NCBI RefSeq assembly: GCF_937616625.2
Contig: NC_065577.1
Span: forward strand, 19,419,501-19,483,500
Direction of reading: 5' to 3'
Origin: Mercurialis annua
Taxonomy: Eukaryota; Streptophyta; Magnoliopsida; Malpighiales; Euphorbiaceae
Length of the DNA stretch: 64,000 nucleotides
In this document: positions 36,926 through 49,867 of the stretch, piece after piece
Numbering within the stretch: position 1 is the stretch's first letter
Layout: each line of letters begins with the position of its first letter
Program-made: the position numbers and the translations under genes
The notes under the pieces: generated by a model
Seen by the model: only the letters and a program-made list of their open reading frames with translations
Databases searched by the model: none
Told to the model about the DNA's origin: nothing

Positions 36926-39770
36926 GAAACGTTTGGATTTGTTTCGTAACATTTGTAAACGTTTGGCTGAAATTGCTAAAAAGGGTTTCGTAACATTTTA
37001 AACGTTTGGATTAGTTTCGTAGCGTTTGTAAGCGTTTGAATTAGTTTCGTACCGTTTGTAAGCGTTTGGGTTAATTCGCTAAAAAGGTGAAACGTTTGGA
37101 TTTGTTTTGTAACGTTTGTTTTAAATCGCTAAAAAGATGAAACATTTGGATTTGTTTCATAACGTTTGAAAACATTTGGTTTAAATTGCAAAAAAGTGTT
37201 TCGTAACGTTTTAAACGTTTGGATTAGTTGTGTAACGTTTGTCAACGTTTGGCTTAATTCGCTAAAATGGTGAAACGTTTTGATTTGTTTCGAAACGTGT
37301 GTAAACGCTTAGCTTAAATAGCTAAAAAAGGTGAAACGCTTTGATTTATTTGGTAACGTTTGTAAACGTTTGGCTTATATTGCTAATAAAGTGAAACACT
37401 TGGATTTGTTTCGTAACGTTTGTAAAAGTTTGGCTTCAATTGCGAAAAAGGTGAAACATTTGGATTTGTTTCATATCCTTTGTAAACGTTTGGCTATTAT
37501 CGCTAAAAAAGTGAAACGTTTGGATTTGTTTTGTAACGTTTGTAAACGTTTGGCTTAAATCGCAAAAAAGCCGAAACAATTGGATTTGTTTTGTAATGTT
37601 TGTAAACGTTTGGCTTAAATTGCTAAAAAGGTGAAACGCTTTGATTTTTTTCGTAACATTTGTAAACATTTGGCTAAAATTGCTAAAAAGGTGAAACGCT
37701 TGGATATATTTTCTAATGTTTATAAACGTTTGGCTTAAATTACTAAAAACGTGAAACGCTTGGTTTTGTTTCGCAACGTTTGTAAACGTTTGTCTTAAAT
37801 TGTTAAAAATGTGAAACGTTTGGATTTGTTTCGTAACGTTTTAAACGTTTGGATTTGTTATGTAACATTTGTAAACGTCTTGATTTGTTTCGTAACGTTT
37901 GTAAACGTTTGGCTTAAGTCGCTAAAAAGGTGGAACATTTGGATTTTTTTCGTAGCCTTTGTAAACGTTTGACTTAAATCGCTAAAAAGGGAAAACTTTT
38001 TGATTTGTTTCGTACCGTTTGTAAACGTTTGACTTAAATCGCTAAAAAGGGGAAACGTTTGGATTTGTTTCGTAACGTTTGGCTTAAATCGCTAAAAAGG
38101 GGAAACGTTAGGATTTGTTTCGTAGCGTTTGTAATCGTTAGGCTTAAATCGCTAAAAAGGTGAAACATTTGGAATTGTTTTGTACCATTTGTAAATGTTG
38201 GCTTAAATCGCTAAAAAGGTAAAACGTTTGGATTTGTTTCGTAACGTTTGTAAACATTTTGCATAAATCGCTAAAAAGGTGAAATGTTTGAATTTGTTTT
38301 GCAACATTTGTAAACGTGTGGCTTAAATCCCTAAAAACGTTAAACGCATGGATTTGTTTCGTAGCGTTTGTATACGTTTGGCTTAAATTGTTAAAAAGGT
38401 TAAACGCTTGGATTTGTTTCGTAATTTTTGTAAACGTTTGATTTTGTTTCGTAACGTTTGGATTTGTTTCGTAACGTTTGTAAATGTTTGGCTTAAATCG
38501 CTAAAAAGGTGAAGCGTTTGGTTTTGTTTCGTAATGTTTGAATTTGTTTCGTAACGTTTGTTTTTGTTTGGCTTAAATCGCTAAAAAGGGGAAACATTTG
38601 GATTTGTTTCGTAACGTTTGGATTTGTCTCGTAACTTTTGTAAACGTTTGGCTTAAATAGCTTAAAAGGGGAAACGTTTGGATTTGTTTTGTAACATTTG
38701 TAAACGTTTGTTTTTAATCCATAAAAAGGTGAAACGTTTGGATTTGTTTCGCAACATTTGTAAACGTTTGGCTGAAATTGCTAAAAAGGGTTTCCTAACA
38801 TTTTAAACGTTTGGATTAGTTTCTTAGCGTTTGTAAGCGTTTGAATTAGTTTCGTACCGTTTGTAAGCGTTTGGCTTAATTCGCTAAAAAGGTGAAACGT
38901 TTGGATTTGTTTCGTAACGTTTGTTTTATATCGCTAAAAAGATGAAACATTTGTATTTGTTTCATAACGTTTCTAAACATTTGGTTTAAATTGCGAAAAA
39001 GTGTTTCGTAACGTTTTAAACGTTTGGATTAGTTTCGTAACGTTTGGATTAGTTTCGTAAGGCTTAATTCGCTAAAAAGGTGAAAGATTTGGTTTTGTTT
39101 CGTAACATTTGTAAACGTTCGGCTTAAATTGCTAAAAAGGTAAAACGTTTGGATTTGTTTCGTAGCGTTTGTAAATGTTGGCTTAAATCGCTAAAAAGGT
39201 GAAACGTTTTGATTTGTTTCGTACTGTTTGTAGACGTTTGGCTTAAATCTCTAACAAGGTGAAACGTTTGGATTTGTTTTGTTGCGTTTGTAGACATTTG
39301 GCTTAAATCGCTAAAAAGGTGAAACGTTTGAATTTGTTTTGCAACATTTGTAAACGTGTGGCTTAAATCCCTAAAAAAGTGAAACGCTTGGATTTGTTTC
39401 GTAGCGTTTGTATACGTTTGGCTTAAATTGTTAAAAAGGTTAAACGCTTGGATTTGTTTCATAATTTTTGTAAACGTTTGATTTTGTTTCGTAACGTTTG
39501 GATTTGTTTCGTAACGTTTGTAAATGTTTGGCTTAAATCGCTAAAAAGGTGAAACGTTTGGTTTTGTTTCGTAACGTTTGGATTTGTTTCGTAACGTTTG
39601 TTTTTGTTTGGCTTAAATCGCTAAAAAGGGGAAAAATTTGGATTTGTTTCGTAACGTTTGGATTTGTCTCGTAACTTTTGTAAACGCTTGGCTTAAATCG
39701 CTTAAAAGGTGAAACGTTTGGATTTGTTTTGTAACGTTTGTAAACGTTACTTTTTAATCCCTAAAAAGGT
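36926..39770. repeat. 2845-bp higher-order repeat, copy 2
   Basis: This is near-identical to 34081-36925 at a constant offset of 2845 bp. Shared rare variants recur at that offset throughout. The next unit, from 39771, starts the same way but lacks the private variants (for example TTCTTAGTG in place of TTCGTAGCG near 39872). The duplication therefore appears to be just these two copies. Confidence 0.92.
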
Positions 39771-42700
39771 GAAACGTTTGGATTTGTTTCGTAACATTTG
39801 TAAACGTTTGGCTGAAATTGCTAAAAAGGGTTTCGTAACATTTTAAACGTTTGGATTAGTTTCTTAGTGTTTGTAAGCGTTTGAATTAGTTTCGTACCGT
39901 TTGTAAGCGTTTGGCTTAATTCGCTAAAAAGGTGAATCGTTTGGATTTGTTTCGTAACGTTTGTTTTAAATCACTAAAAAGATGAAACATTTGGATTTGT
40001 TTCATAATGTTTGTAAACATTTGGTTTAAATTGCGAAAAAGTGTTTCGTAACGTTTTAAACGTTTGGATTAGTTTTGTAACGTTTCTCAACGTTTGGCTT
40101 AATTCGCTAAAATGGTGAAACGTTTTGATTTGTTAAGAAACGTGTGTAAACGCTTAGCTTAAATAGCTAAAAAAGGTGAAACGCTTGGATTCATTTGGTA
40201 ACGTTTGTAAACGTTTGGCTTATATTGCTAATAAGGTGAAACACTTGGATTTGTTTCGTAACGTTTGTAAAAGTTTGGCTTCAATTGCGAAAAAGGTGAA
40301 ACATTTGGATTTGTTTCATATCCTTTGTAAACGTTTGGCTAAAATCGCTTAAAAAAGTGAAACGTTTGGATTTGTTTTGTAACGTTTGTAAACGTTTGGC
40401 TTAAATCGCAAAAAAGCCGAAACGTTTGGATTTGTTTTGTAATGTTTGTAAACGTTTGGCTTAAATTGCTAAAAAGGTGAAACGCTTTGATTTTTTTCGT
40501 AACATTTGTAAACATTTGGCTAAAATTGCTAAAAAGGTGAAACGCTTGGATATATTTTCTAATGTTTATAAACGTTTGGCTTAAATTACTAAAAACGTGA
40601 AACGCTTGGTTTTGTTTCGCAACGTTTGTAAACGTTTATCTTAAATTGCTAAAAATGTGAAACGTTTGGATTTGTTTCGTAACATTTTAAACGTTTGGAT
40701 TTGTTATGTAACATTTGTAAATGTCTTGATTTGTTTCGTAACGTTTGTAAACGTTTGGCTTAAGTCGCTAAAAAGGTGGAACATTTGGATTTTTTTCGTA
40801 GCCTTTGTAAACGTTTGACTTAAATCGCTAAAAAGGGAAAACTTTTGGATTTGTTTTGTAACGTTTGTAAACGTTTGGCTTAAATCGCTAAAAAGGGGAA
40901 ACGTTTGGATTTGTTTCGTAACGTTTGGCTTAAATCGCTAAAAAGGGGAAACGTTAGGATTTGTTTCGTAGCGTTTGTAATCGTTAGGCTTAAATCGCTA
41001 AAAAGGTGAAACATTTGGAATTGTTTTGTACCATTTGTAAACGTTTGGCTTAAATCGCTAAAAAGGTAAAACGTTTGGATTTGTTTCGTAACGTTTGTAA
41101 ACATTTTGCATAAATCGCTAAAAAGGTGAAATGTTTGAATTTGTATGGCAACATTTGTAAACGTGTGGCTTAAATCCCTAAAAACGTTAAACGCTTGGAT
41201 TTGTTTCGTAGCGTTTGGATAGGTTTGGCTTAAATTGTTAAAAAGGTTAAACGCTTGGATTTGTTTCGTAATTTTTGTAAACGTTTGATTTTGTTTCGTA
41301 ACGTTTTGATTTGTTTCGTAACGTTTGTAAATGTTTGGCTTAAATCGCTAAAAAGGTGAAACATTTGGTTTTGTTTCGTAACGTTTGGATTTGTTTCGTA
41401 ACGTTTGTTGTTGTTTGGCTTAAATCGCTAAAAAGGGGAAATATTTGGATTTGTTTCGTAACGTTTGGATTTGTCTCGTAACTTTTGTAAATGTTTGGCT
41501 TAAATCGCTTAAAAGGTGAAACGTTTGGATTTGTTTTGTAACGTTTGTAAACGTTTCTTTTTCATCCCTAAAAAGGTGAAACGTTTGGATTTGTTTCGTA
41601 ACATTTGTAAACATTTGGCTAAAATTGCTAAAAAGGTGAAACGCTTGGATATATTTTCTAATGTTTATAAACGTTTGGCTTAAATTGTTAATAATGTGAA
41701 ACGTTTGGATTTGTTTCGTAACGTTTTAAACGTTTGGATTTGTTATGTAACATTTGTAAACGTCTTGATTTGTTTCGTAACGTTCGTAAACGTTTGGCTT
41801 AAGTCGCTAAAAAGGTGGAACATTTGGATTTTTTTCGTAGCCTTTGTAAACGTTTGACTTAAATCGCTAAAAAGGGAAAACTTTTGGATTTGTTTCGTAC
41901 CGTTTGTAAACGTTTGGCTTAAATCGCTAAAAAGGGGAAACGTTTGGATTTGTTTCGTAACGTTTGGCTTAAATCGCTAAAAAGGTGAAACGTTAGGATT
42001 TGTTTCGTAGCGTTTGTAATCGTTAGGCTTAAATCGCTAAAAAGGTGAAACATTTGGAATTGTTTTGTATCATTTGTAAACGTTTGGCTTAAATCGCTAA
42101 AAAGGTAAAACGTTTGGATTTGTTTCGAAACGTTTGTAAACATTTTGCATAAATCGCTAAAAAGGTGAAATGTTTGAATTTGTTTTGCAACATTTGTAAA
42201 CGTTTGGCTTAAATCGCTAAAAGGTTAAACACTTGGATTTGTTTCGTAGCGTTTGTATACGTTTGGCTTAAATTGCCAAAAAGGTGAAACGCTTGGATTT
42301 GTTTTGCAATGTTTGTAAACATTTTGTTTTTTTTTCGTAACATTTGGATTTGTTTCGTAACGTTTGTAAACGTTTGGCTTAAATCGTTAAAAAGGTGAAA
42401 CGTTTGGATTTATTTCGTAACGTTTATAAAAGTTTGACTTAAATTGCTAACAAGGGTTTCGTAACGTTTTAAACGTTTCTATTAGTTTCATAATGTTTGT
42501 AAACGTTTGGCTTAATTAGCTAAAAAGGTTAAATGTTTGGATTTGTTTCATACCTTTTGTAAATGTTTGGCATAAATCACTACAGAGGTGAAACGATTAG
42601 ATTTGTTTCGTAACCTCTATAAAGGTTTGGCCTAAATTGCTAAACAGGTGAAATGTTTAAATTTGTTTCGTAGTGTTTGTAAACGTTTGATTTAAAATTT

Positions 42701-45700
42701 TAAAAAGGTGAAACGTTTGGATTTATTTTGTACCGTTTATAAACATTTGGCTTAAATTGCTAAAAAGGTGAAACGTTTGGATTTGTTTCGTTACGTTTGT
42801 AAACGTTTGCCTTAAATCGCTAATAAAGGGAAACGTTTGGATTTGTTTCGTAACGTTTTAAACGTTTAGCTTAAATTACTAAAATGGGGAAACATTTGGA
42901 TTTGTTTCGTAACGTGTGTAAACGTTTTGCTTAAATCGCTAAAAAGGTGAAACATTTGGTTTTGTTTCGTAACGTTTGTAAACGTTCGGCTTAAATCGCT
43001 AAAAAGGTGAAACATTCGGATTTGTTTCATACCGTTTGTAAATGTTGGCTTAAATCGCTAAAAATGTGAAACGTTTTGATTTGTTTCGTACCGTTTGTAT
43101 ACGTTTGGCTTAAATCTCTAACAAGGTGAAACGTTTGGATTTGTTTTGTAGCGTTAGTACACATTTGGCTTAAATCGCTAAAAAGGTGAAACGTTTGAAT
43201 TTGTTTTGCAACATTTGTAAACGTGTGGCTTAAATCCCTAAAAACGTTAAAACGCTTGGATTTGTTTCGTAGCGTTTGTATACGTTTGGCTTAAATTGTT
43301 AAAAAGGTTAAACGCTTGGATTTGTTTCATAACTTTTGTAAACGTTTGATTTTGTTTCGTTACGTTTGGATTTGTTTCGTAACGTTTGTAAATATTTGGC
43401 TTAAATCGCTAAAAAGGTGAAACGTTTGGTTTTGTTTCGTAACGTTTGGATTTTTTTCGTAACGTTTGTTTTTGTTTGGCTTAAATCGCTAAAAAGGGGA
43501 AACGTTTGGATTTGTCGTAACTTTTGTAAACGTTTGGCTTAAATCGCTTAAAAGGTGAAACGTTTGGATTTGTTTTGTAACGTTTGTAAACATTTGTTTT
43601 TAATCCCTAAAAAGGCGAAACGTTTGGATTTGTTTCGTAACATTTGTAAACGTTTGGCTTAAACTGCTAAAAAGGGTTTCGTGACATTTTAAACGTTTGA
43701 ATTAGTTTCGTAGCGTTTGTAAGCGTTTGGATTAGTTTCGTACCATTTGTAAGCGTTTGGCTTAATTCGCTAAAAAGGTGAAACGTTTGGATTTGTTTCG
43801 TAACGTTTGTTTTAAATCGCTAAAAAGATGAAACATTTGGATTTGTTTCATAACGTTTGTAAACATTTGGTTTAAATTGCGAAAAAGTGTTTCGTAACGT
43901 TTTAAACGTTTGGATTAGTTTCGTAACGTTTGTCAACGTTTGGCTTAATTCGCTAAAATGGTGAAACGTTTGGATTTGTTTCGAAACGTCTGTAAACGCT
44001 TAGCTTAAATAGCTAAAAAGGTGAAACGCTTGGATTTATTTGGTAACATTTGTAAATGTTTGGCTTATATTGCTAATAAGGTGAAACACTTGGATTTGTT
44101 TCGTAACATTTGTAAAAGTTTGGCTTCAATTGCGAAAAAAGTGAAACATTTGGATTTGTTTCATATCCTTTGTAAACATTTGGCTAAAATCGCAAAAAAA
44201 GTGAAACGTTTGGATTTGTTTTGTAACGTTTGTAAACGTTTGGCTTAAATCGCAAAAAAGGCGAAACGTTTGGATTTTTTTTGTAATGTTTGTAAACGTT
44301 TGGCTTAAATTGCTAAAAAGGTGAAACGCTTTGATTTGTTTCGTAACATTTGTAAACATTTGGAAAAAATTGCTAAAAAGGTGAAACGCTTGGATATATT
44401 TTCTAATGTTTGTAAACGTTTGGCTTAAATTACTAAAAATGTGAAACGCTTGGTTTTGTTTCGCAACATTTGTGAACGTTTGTCTTAAATTATTAAAAAT
44501 GTGAAACGTTTGGATTTGTTTCGTAACGTTTTAAACGTTTGGATTTGTTATGTAACATTTGTAAACGTTTTGATTTGTTTCGTAACGTTTGTAAACGTTT
44601 GGCTTAAGTCGCTAAAAAGGTGGAACATTTGGATTTTTTTCGTAGCCTTTGTAAACGTTTGACTTAAATCGCTAAAAAGGGAAAACTTTTGGATTTGTTT
44701 TGTAACGTTTGTAAACGTTTGGCTTAAATCGCTAAAAAGGGGAAACGTTTGGATTTGTTTCTTAACGTTTGGCTTAAATCGCTATAAAGGTGAAACGTTA
44801 GGAGTTGTTTCGTAGCGTTTGTAAACGTTAGGTTTAAATCGCTAAAAAGGTGAAACATTTGGTATTGTTTTGTACAATTTGTAAACGTTTGGCTTAAATC
44901 GCTAAAAAGGTAAAACGTTTGGATTTGTTTCGTAACCTTTGTAAATATTTTGCTTAAATTGCTAAAAAGGTGAAATGTTTGAATTTGTTTTGCAACATTT
45001 GTAAACGTTTGGCTTAAATCACTAAAACGTTAAACACTTGGATTTGTTTCGTAGCGTGTGTATACGTTTGGCTTAAATTGCCAAAAAGGTAAAACGCTTG
45101 GATTTGTTTTGCAACGTTTGTAAACATTCGGTTTTGTTTCGTAACATTTGGATTTGTTTCGTAACGTTTGTAAACGTTTGTCTTAAATCGTTAAAAAGGT
45201 GAAACGTTTGGATTTATTTCGTAACGTTTATAAACATTTGACTTAAATTGCTAACAAGGGTTTCGTAACGTTTTAAACGTTTGTATTAGTTTCGTAATGT
45301 TTTTAAACGTTTGGCTTAATTAGCTAAAAAGGTGAAATGTTTGGATTTCTGTCGTACCTTTTGTAAATGTTTGGCATAAATCGCTACAGAGGTGAAACGA
45401 TTAGATTTATTTCGTACCCTCAATAAAGGTTTGGACTAAATTGCTAAACAGGTGAAATGTTTAAATTTGTTTCGTAGTGTTTGTAAACGTTTGATTTAAA
45501 TCGTTAAAAAGGTGAAACGTTTGGATTTATTTTGTACCGTTTATAAACATTTGGCTTAAATTGCGAAAAAGGTGAAACGCTTGTATTTGTTTCGTTACGT
45601 TTGTAAACGTTTAGCTTAAATCGCTAATAAAGGGAAACGTTTGGATTTGTTTCATAATGTGTGTAAACGTTTGGCTTAAATCGCTAAAAAGGTAAAACAA

Positions 45701-47059
45701 TTGGTTTTATTTCGTAACGTGTGTAAACGTTCGGCTTAAATCGCTAAAAAGGTGAAACGTTTGGATTTGTTTCGTAGCGTTTGTAAATGTTGGCTTAAAT
45801 CGCTAAAAAGGTGAAACGTTTTGATTTGTTTCGTACCGTTTGTTGACGTTTGGCTTAAATCTCTAACAAGGTGAAACATTTGGATTTGTTTTGTAGCGTT
45901 TGTACACATTTGGCTTAAATCGCTAAAAAGCTGAAACATTTGAATTTGTTTTGCAACATTTGTAAACGTGTGGCTTAAATCCCTAAAAACGTTAAACGCT
46001 TGGATTTGTTTCGTAGCGTTTATATACGTTTGGCTTAAATTGTTAAAAAGGTTAAACGCTTGGATTTGTTTCGTAATTTTTGTAAACGTTTGATTTTGTT
46101 TCGTAACGTTTGGATTTGTTTCGTAACGTTTGTAAATGTTTGTCTTAAATTGCTAAAAAGGTGAAACGTTTGGTTTTATTTCGTAATGTTTGGATTTGTT
46201 TCGTAAAGTTTGTTTTTGTTTGGCTTAAATCGCTAAAAAGGGGAAACATTTGGATTTGTTTCGTAACGTTTGGATTTGTCTCGTAACTTTTGTAAACGTT
46301 TGGCTTAAATCGCTTAAAAGGTGAAACGTTTGGATTTGTTTTGTAACGTTTGTAAACATTTGTTTTTAATCCCTAAAAAGGTGAAACGTTTGGATTTGTT
46401 TCGTAACATTTGTAAACGTTTGGCTGAAATTGCTAAAAAGGGTTTCGTATTATTTTAAACGTTTGGATTAGTTTCGTACCGTTTGTAAGCGTTTGGCTTA
46501 ATTCGCTAAAAAGGTGAAAGGTTTGGATTTGTTTCGTAACGTTTGTTTTAAATTGCTAAAAAGATGAAACATTTGGATTTGTTTCATAACATTTGTAAAC
46601 ATTTGGTTTAAATTGCGAAAAAGTGTTTCGTAACGTTTTAAACGTTTGGATTAGTTTTGTAACGTTTGTCAACGTTTGGCTTAATTCGCTAAATTGGTGA
46701 AACGTTTTGATTTGTTTCGAAACGTGTGTAAACGCTTAGCTTAAATAGCTAAAAAAGGTGAAACGCTTGGATTTATTTGGTAACGTTTGTAAACGTTTGG
46801 CTTATATTGCTAATAAGGTGAAACACTTGGATTTGTTTCGTAACGTTTGTAAAAGTTTGGCTTCAATTGCGAAAAAGGTGAAACATTTGGATTTGTTTCA
46901 TATCCTTTGTAAACGTTTGGCTAAAATCGCTAAAAAGATGAAACGTTTGGATTTGTTTTGTAACGTTTGTAAATGTTTGGTTTAAATCGCAAAAAAGCAG
47001 AAACGTTTGGATTTCTTTTGTAATGTTTGTAAACGTTTGGCTTAAATTGCTAAAAAGGT
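39771..47059. repeat. Higher-order repeat, 2.74-3.84-kb units with internal ~1.04-kb duplication
   Basis: The CTAATAAGGTG landmark lies near 40229, 44072 and 46810 (spacings 3843 and 2738 bp). The first unit is longer because a segment is duplicated. Matching stretches at 40880-41104 and 41919-42143 are 1039 bp apart, and the seam is near 41616, where a TTGGCTAAAATTGC monomer repeats the one at 40516. The second copy lacks one monomer near 41690. The last unit is interrupted by the retroelement at 47065. Confidence 0.8.
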
Positions 47060-47064
47060 GAAAC
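47060..47064. repeat. Target-site duplication, left copy (GAAAC)
   Basis: GAAAC immediately precedes the element end TGTCACGACCC. The same five bases follow the other element end at 52834-52838. The uninterrupted satellite (for example near 22606) has a single GAAAC at this point. This is the 5-bp duplication expected of LTR-retroelement integration. Confidence 0.93.
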
Positions 47065-47930
47065 TGTCACGACCCATTTTTCATGGATCGAGACCGGCGC
47101 TAGGGTATGGGTAATGTTGTACCAAAACCCGTAGCTAGCCTTGCGGATAACCAACAAATACATAAACCTGCAAGAAAACCAATGCTCGGTGGCAATCGAG
47201 ACTTCAGCCTAGTTCTAGCAGTTCATAATATTTAACATTTATATAATAAGTGCTCGGACAACTCCGAGTCTCCAACATGGCATAAATACTTATCAACCCA
47301 AGTTAATATAAGAATGCTAAACAATAGACATATATCAATTGAATTAAACTTGATAACAAGTAGCAGACAAGTAAGACTTCTAATTACTACTGCGGTCTAA
47401 GAGTAAAACCAGTTCAATAATTTTAATAAAAAAAGGTAAGACCTCCGAGGAAATAAAGAATCGGAGACCAGCAGACTCGCTCAAATCATAACCCTGGAAA
47501 AATTTGGGAAAACAACGGGGTCAGATTTACTGAGTAGAGTTTATATAACCATTTACATTTATTAAGTTAAAAATCTTTAAAAACGTTTAATAAAACATTT
47601 TCATTATGGATTATCAATGAAACCCTAAACCACAATTCTAAATCCATTTGTCGTGTCGGTGAGACGTATCTCAATAACCGATCCCCGACTAACACTTAAT
47701 AAAATAGTGAGCCCAGGAGACGTATCTTCCACCGGTGCCCTCACTAAGGTGAGACGCATCTCAAACCTACCTTGATACCATAATAATCATTACCGGTGCG
47801 CACGCAGTCTCGATGATGCCCATCGAGTAACATGTTCCAAATTAAATCCACAATGCCGAAAAACAGTTTGAAAGCTGTTTATATGTATACATATACAAAA
47901 TATAACATTTGCTTAATAAAGAGGAAAACA
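47065..47930 (-). repeat. 3' LTR remnant, outer portion
   Basis: This is homologous to 49872-50755 of the 5' LTR. Three zones can be separated by eye. The terminal ~87 bp (47065-47151) is about 93% identical. 47152-47499 aligns only with many indels. 47500-47880 matches 50336-50710 with about 17 differences in ~380 bp. Similarity then fades. A faint match such as GAGTTAGCCGGGTGA near 48702 versus GAGTCAGCCGAGTTA at 51091 suggests diverged homology further inward. The LTR start (TGTAATATCCCG) was not found on this side. Confidence 0.8.
47539..47548 (-). promoter_or_regulatory. TATA-like box in the 3' LTR remnant
   Basis: This is the equivalent of the motif at 50375-50384, with the same TTATATAAAC on the minus strand and identical surrounding bases. 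In the 3' LTR it would direct transcription leftward out of the element into the satellite array. Confidence 0.45.
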
Positions 47931-49855
47931 CTCACAAGAAGAATCATTCCACTAGTGCTGAGTAATATAGCTCAAATCACCTTTCTCTGACCAAGATCAA
48001 TTCAAAATTCGAATCTACAAACTGCTCTTGAGAATCGCTTCCCAAATTCATTGATTATCAAAATTTAATCACCTAAAATTTTCAGAGTTCAAACTATAGA
48101 TTTGGCTAAACCAATTACAACATCTATTAATTGCAGGGTCAAAACAAGGGTCGAATCGCACATCGACACCAATGCCAAAGTTAAGCTAAAGAAAAACTAG
48201 CGAGAAATACCCTCACATGATACTCCACACAGTGAGGCCAACGAGGACAAAACTGATATGGCATAACTTGATCAAACACTAGAGACAAGAATACTATCAC
48301 AGAAATATAGGTCAAGAATTGATCACACATCCGAAAAGCACTTAAACATCTTGCAGTAAAACAATTACTCATTAGGGTAGCAAACCAATATAATTCCAAA
48401 AGATTAAGCATGCAACATCTTATATGGTCAACGAATTCCTACGGACATGGTAACAACTCAAGGCAACCCGAAAATTGATGAAAATTTAAATCATACAATA
48501 AAATTTTCAACACATCAACCCAAATAAAAATAATAAAGATATTGATCCAAAGTACTTATCAAAACTCACTTCGAAAGATAAAATTTACAAAATAGATTTC
48601 AAGTTCATGTCGAGCCCCACAGTCTAAAATCATTTTCCAGAAAATCTCTTTTATAAAACAATAGATATAATTGTTCCCAAACGCCTCAATTTAAAATTAT
48701 CGAGTTAGCCGGGTGATTACCACTTCCAAGCTCAACTCCAAATTTGGGTGACCCAAGTCAAACCCATAATATCCATTTATAAAACGTATGCAACACTTTT
48801 TCAAATCCGAAAAAACGCCTTTCGAAAATAAATCTCAATATTTTCAAAATAGGTAGCTCGACGTCACCCAAAATAATAACATCAACTCATCGGCCAAGTG
48901 GAAAAACAATTATTTTTTAACAATCTTTTCAGAAATACTGGCTCCAATCAAAATTTGTAAATCGAGCATAAGACCAACAACACCAAAGTGTTGACAAAAC
49001 GAAATATGGTAAAATTACAAAATTAATATTAAATTATCAAATCGGTATCGCCTTTAAAAATAATATTATTTCAAATCAATCATTTTGAAAACAGCAAACT
49101 AGACGTAACATTTTAATATTTTTTAAAATGCAAGAATTTCATTTTATTTCAAAATAACAACTCTTTTTCAATCCTTAGTCAAATGTAAAACTTTGAAATA
49201 TAAGAATTTCATTTTACTAGCAAGATACTGAAAATAATATTTTAGAGTGTCGTGTCCAGACTACACATTTGACTTCTTACGTCACAACACTAGTTAGGCA
49301 AATATAATTTTCTTAAGGTAGTTTAAAGGCAATACGTGGCCAACAACATAATTCACAAACGTGAAAAAGATTTTTCGAACAAAATCATTTAAACTCAAAA
49401 CAGTGTCAAATCCTGACAAATATCATTTAAAAAAAATCAAGGCTCTCGGCCAAAACCAGAAGTACTCTCAAACAATTTAATGCCAACAACATCCTTGAAG
49501 TATAACAGCCAAGATATATCACCCAAATGAAAAGCAACATCATTAAGATAAGACAATTTACATCATACCCAAATATGACATAAAGAAAATTACCAACATA
49601 AGATTTCCCGAGAAATCAAAAGCCATTAAATCACCCATGTGAATAACATAATATAATAAAATAAAAGCATCAAATCAAGGCATAATTAATGACTAACTTG
49701 ACGCAATCCTATCGGTGTAGGCGGAAAGTTTTAAAATCAAAAGATGACGTTTCAAAGACAAGACATGAACCTAATTCCGCAGTAGTACCTATGACTCAAT
49801 AATAACTTAACAGAGTAAACACATAGCATGCAAATGGCCTTGGTTTGAAACCAAA
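47931..49855 (-). other. Element interior or diverged LTR, no recognised genes
   Basis: This is AT-rich non-satellite sequence between the recognisable 3' LTR portion and the primer-binding site. The longest open frame, 76 codons on the minus strand at 48181-48411, is hydrophobic-aromatic in composition and has no motif I recognise. No zinc-knuckle, reverse-transcriptase or integrase residues were seen, and no polypurine tract next to a TG start was found. Two AAGAATTTCATTTTA repeats lie near 49132 and 49201. It is either a remnant internal region or the strongly diverged U3 of the second LTR. Confidence 0.6.
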
Positions 49856-49867
49856 GCTCTGATACCA
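49856..49867 (-). promoter_or_regulatory. Primer-binding site for initiator tRNA-Met
   Basis: The minus strand reads TGGTATCAGAGC, complementary to the 12 terminal bases GCTCTGATACCA of plant initiator tRNA-Met (tRNA sequence from general knowledge). It lies four bases (AACT) past the CA end of the LTR, the expected geometry for priming minus-strand cDNA synthesis. This fixes the element orientation. Confidence 0.9.

Larger units (their letters stand above)
1..47064. repeat. 60-bp satellite array, left segment
   Basis: This is a continuous head-to-tail tandem array of a ~60-bp monomer. A near-consensus monomer is 8257-8316, which differs from the consensus at one CpG (CA instead of CG). The consensus has 17 A, 22 T, 14 G and 7 C. 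Recurring sub-blocks are AACGTTTGGA, TTTGTTTCGT, AACGTTTGTA, AACGTTTGGC, TTAAATCGCT and AAAAAGGTGA, each 10 bp, three of them beginning AACGTTT. Most monomers are 59-61 bp. Shortened ~30-bp forms recur, for example the GGATTAGTTTCGTA-type half units near 13425-13470. No foreign sequence was seen before 47065. The array extends beyond the left window edge. The last five bases, 47060-47064, belong to the target-site duplication. The repeat family was not recognised by name. Confidence 0.98.

Noticed and set aside
1..47064. CRISPR-like or direct-repeat-with-spacer array
   Set aside because: The whole 60-bp unit is repeated, including the parts that would be spacers. The variation is point mutation, so it is a satellite.
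48181..48411. 76-codon minus-strand open frame in the retroelement
   Set aside because: It has no recognisable gag, protease, reverse-transcriptase or integrase motif. Its length is unremarkable for AT-rich non-coding DNA.
47385..49787. 11-bp inverted match TACTACTGCGG (47385, 50221) versus CCGCAGTAGTA (49777)
   Set aside because: A match of this length is expected a few times by chance in 5.8 kb compared with itself, and no further similarity flanks it.
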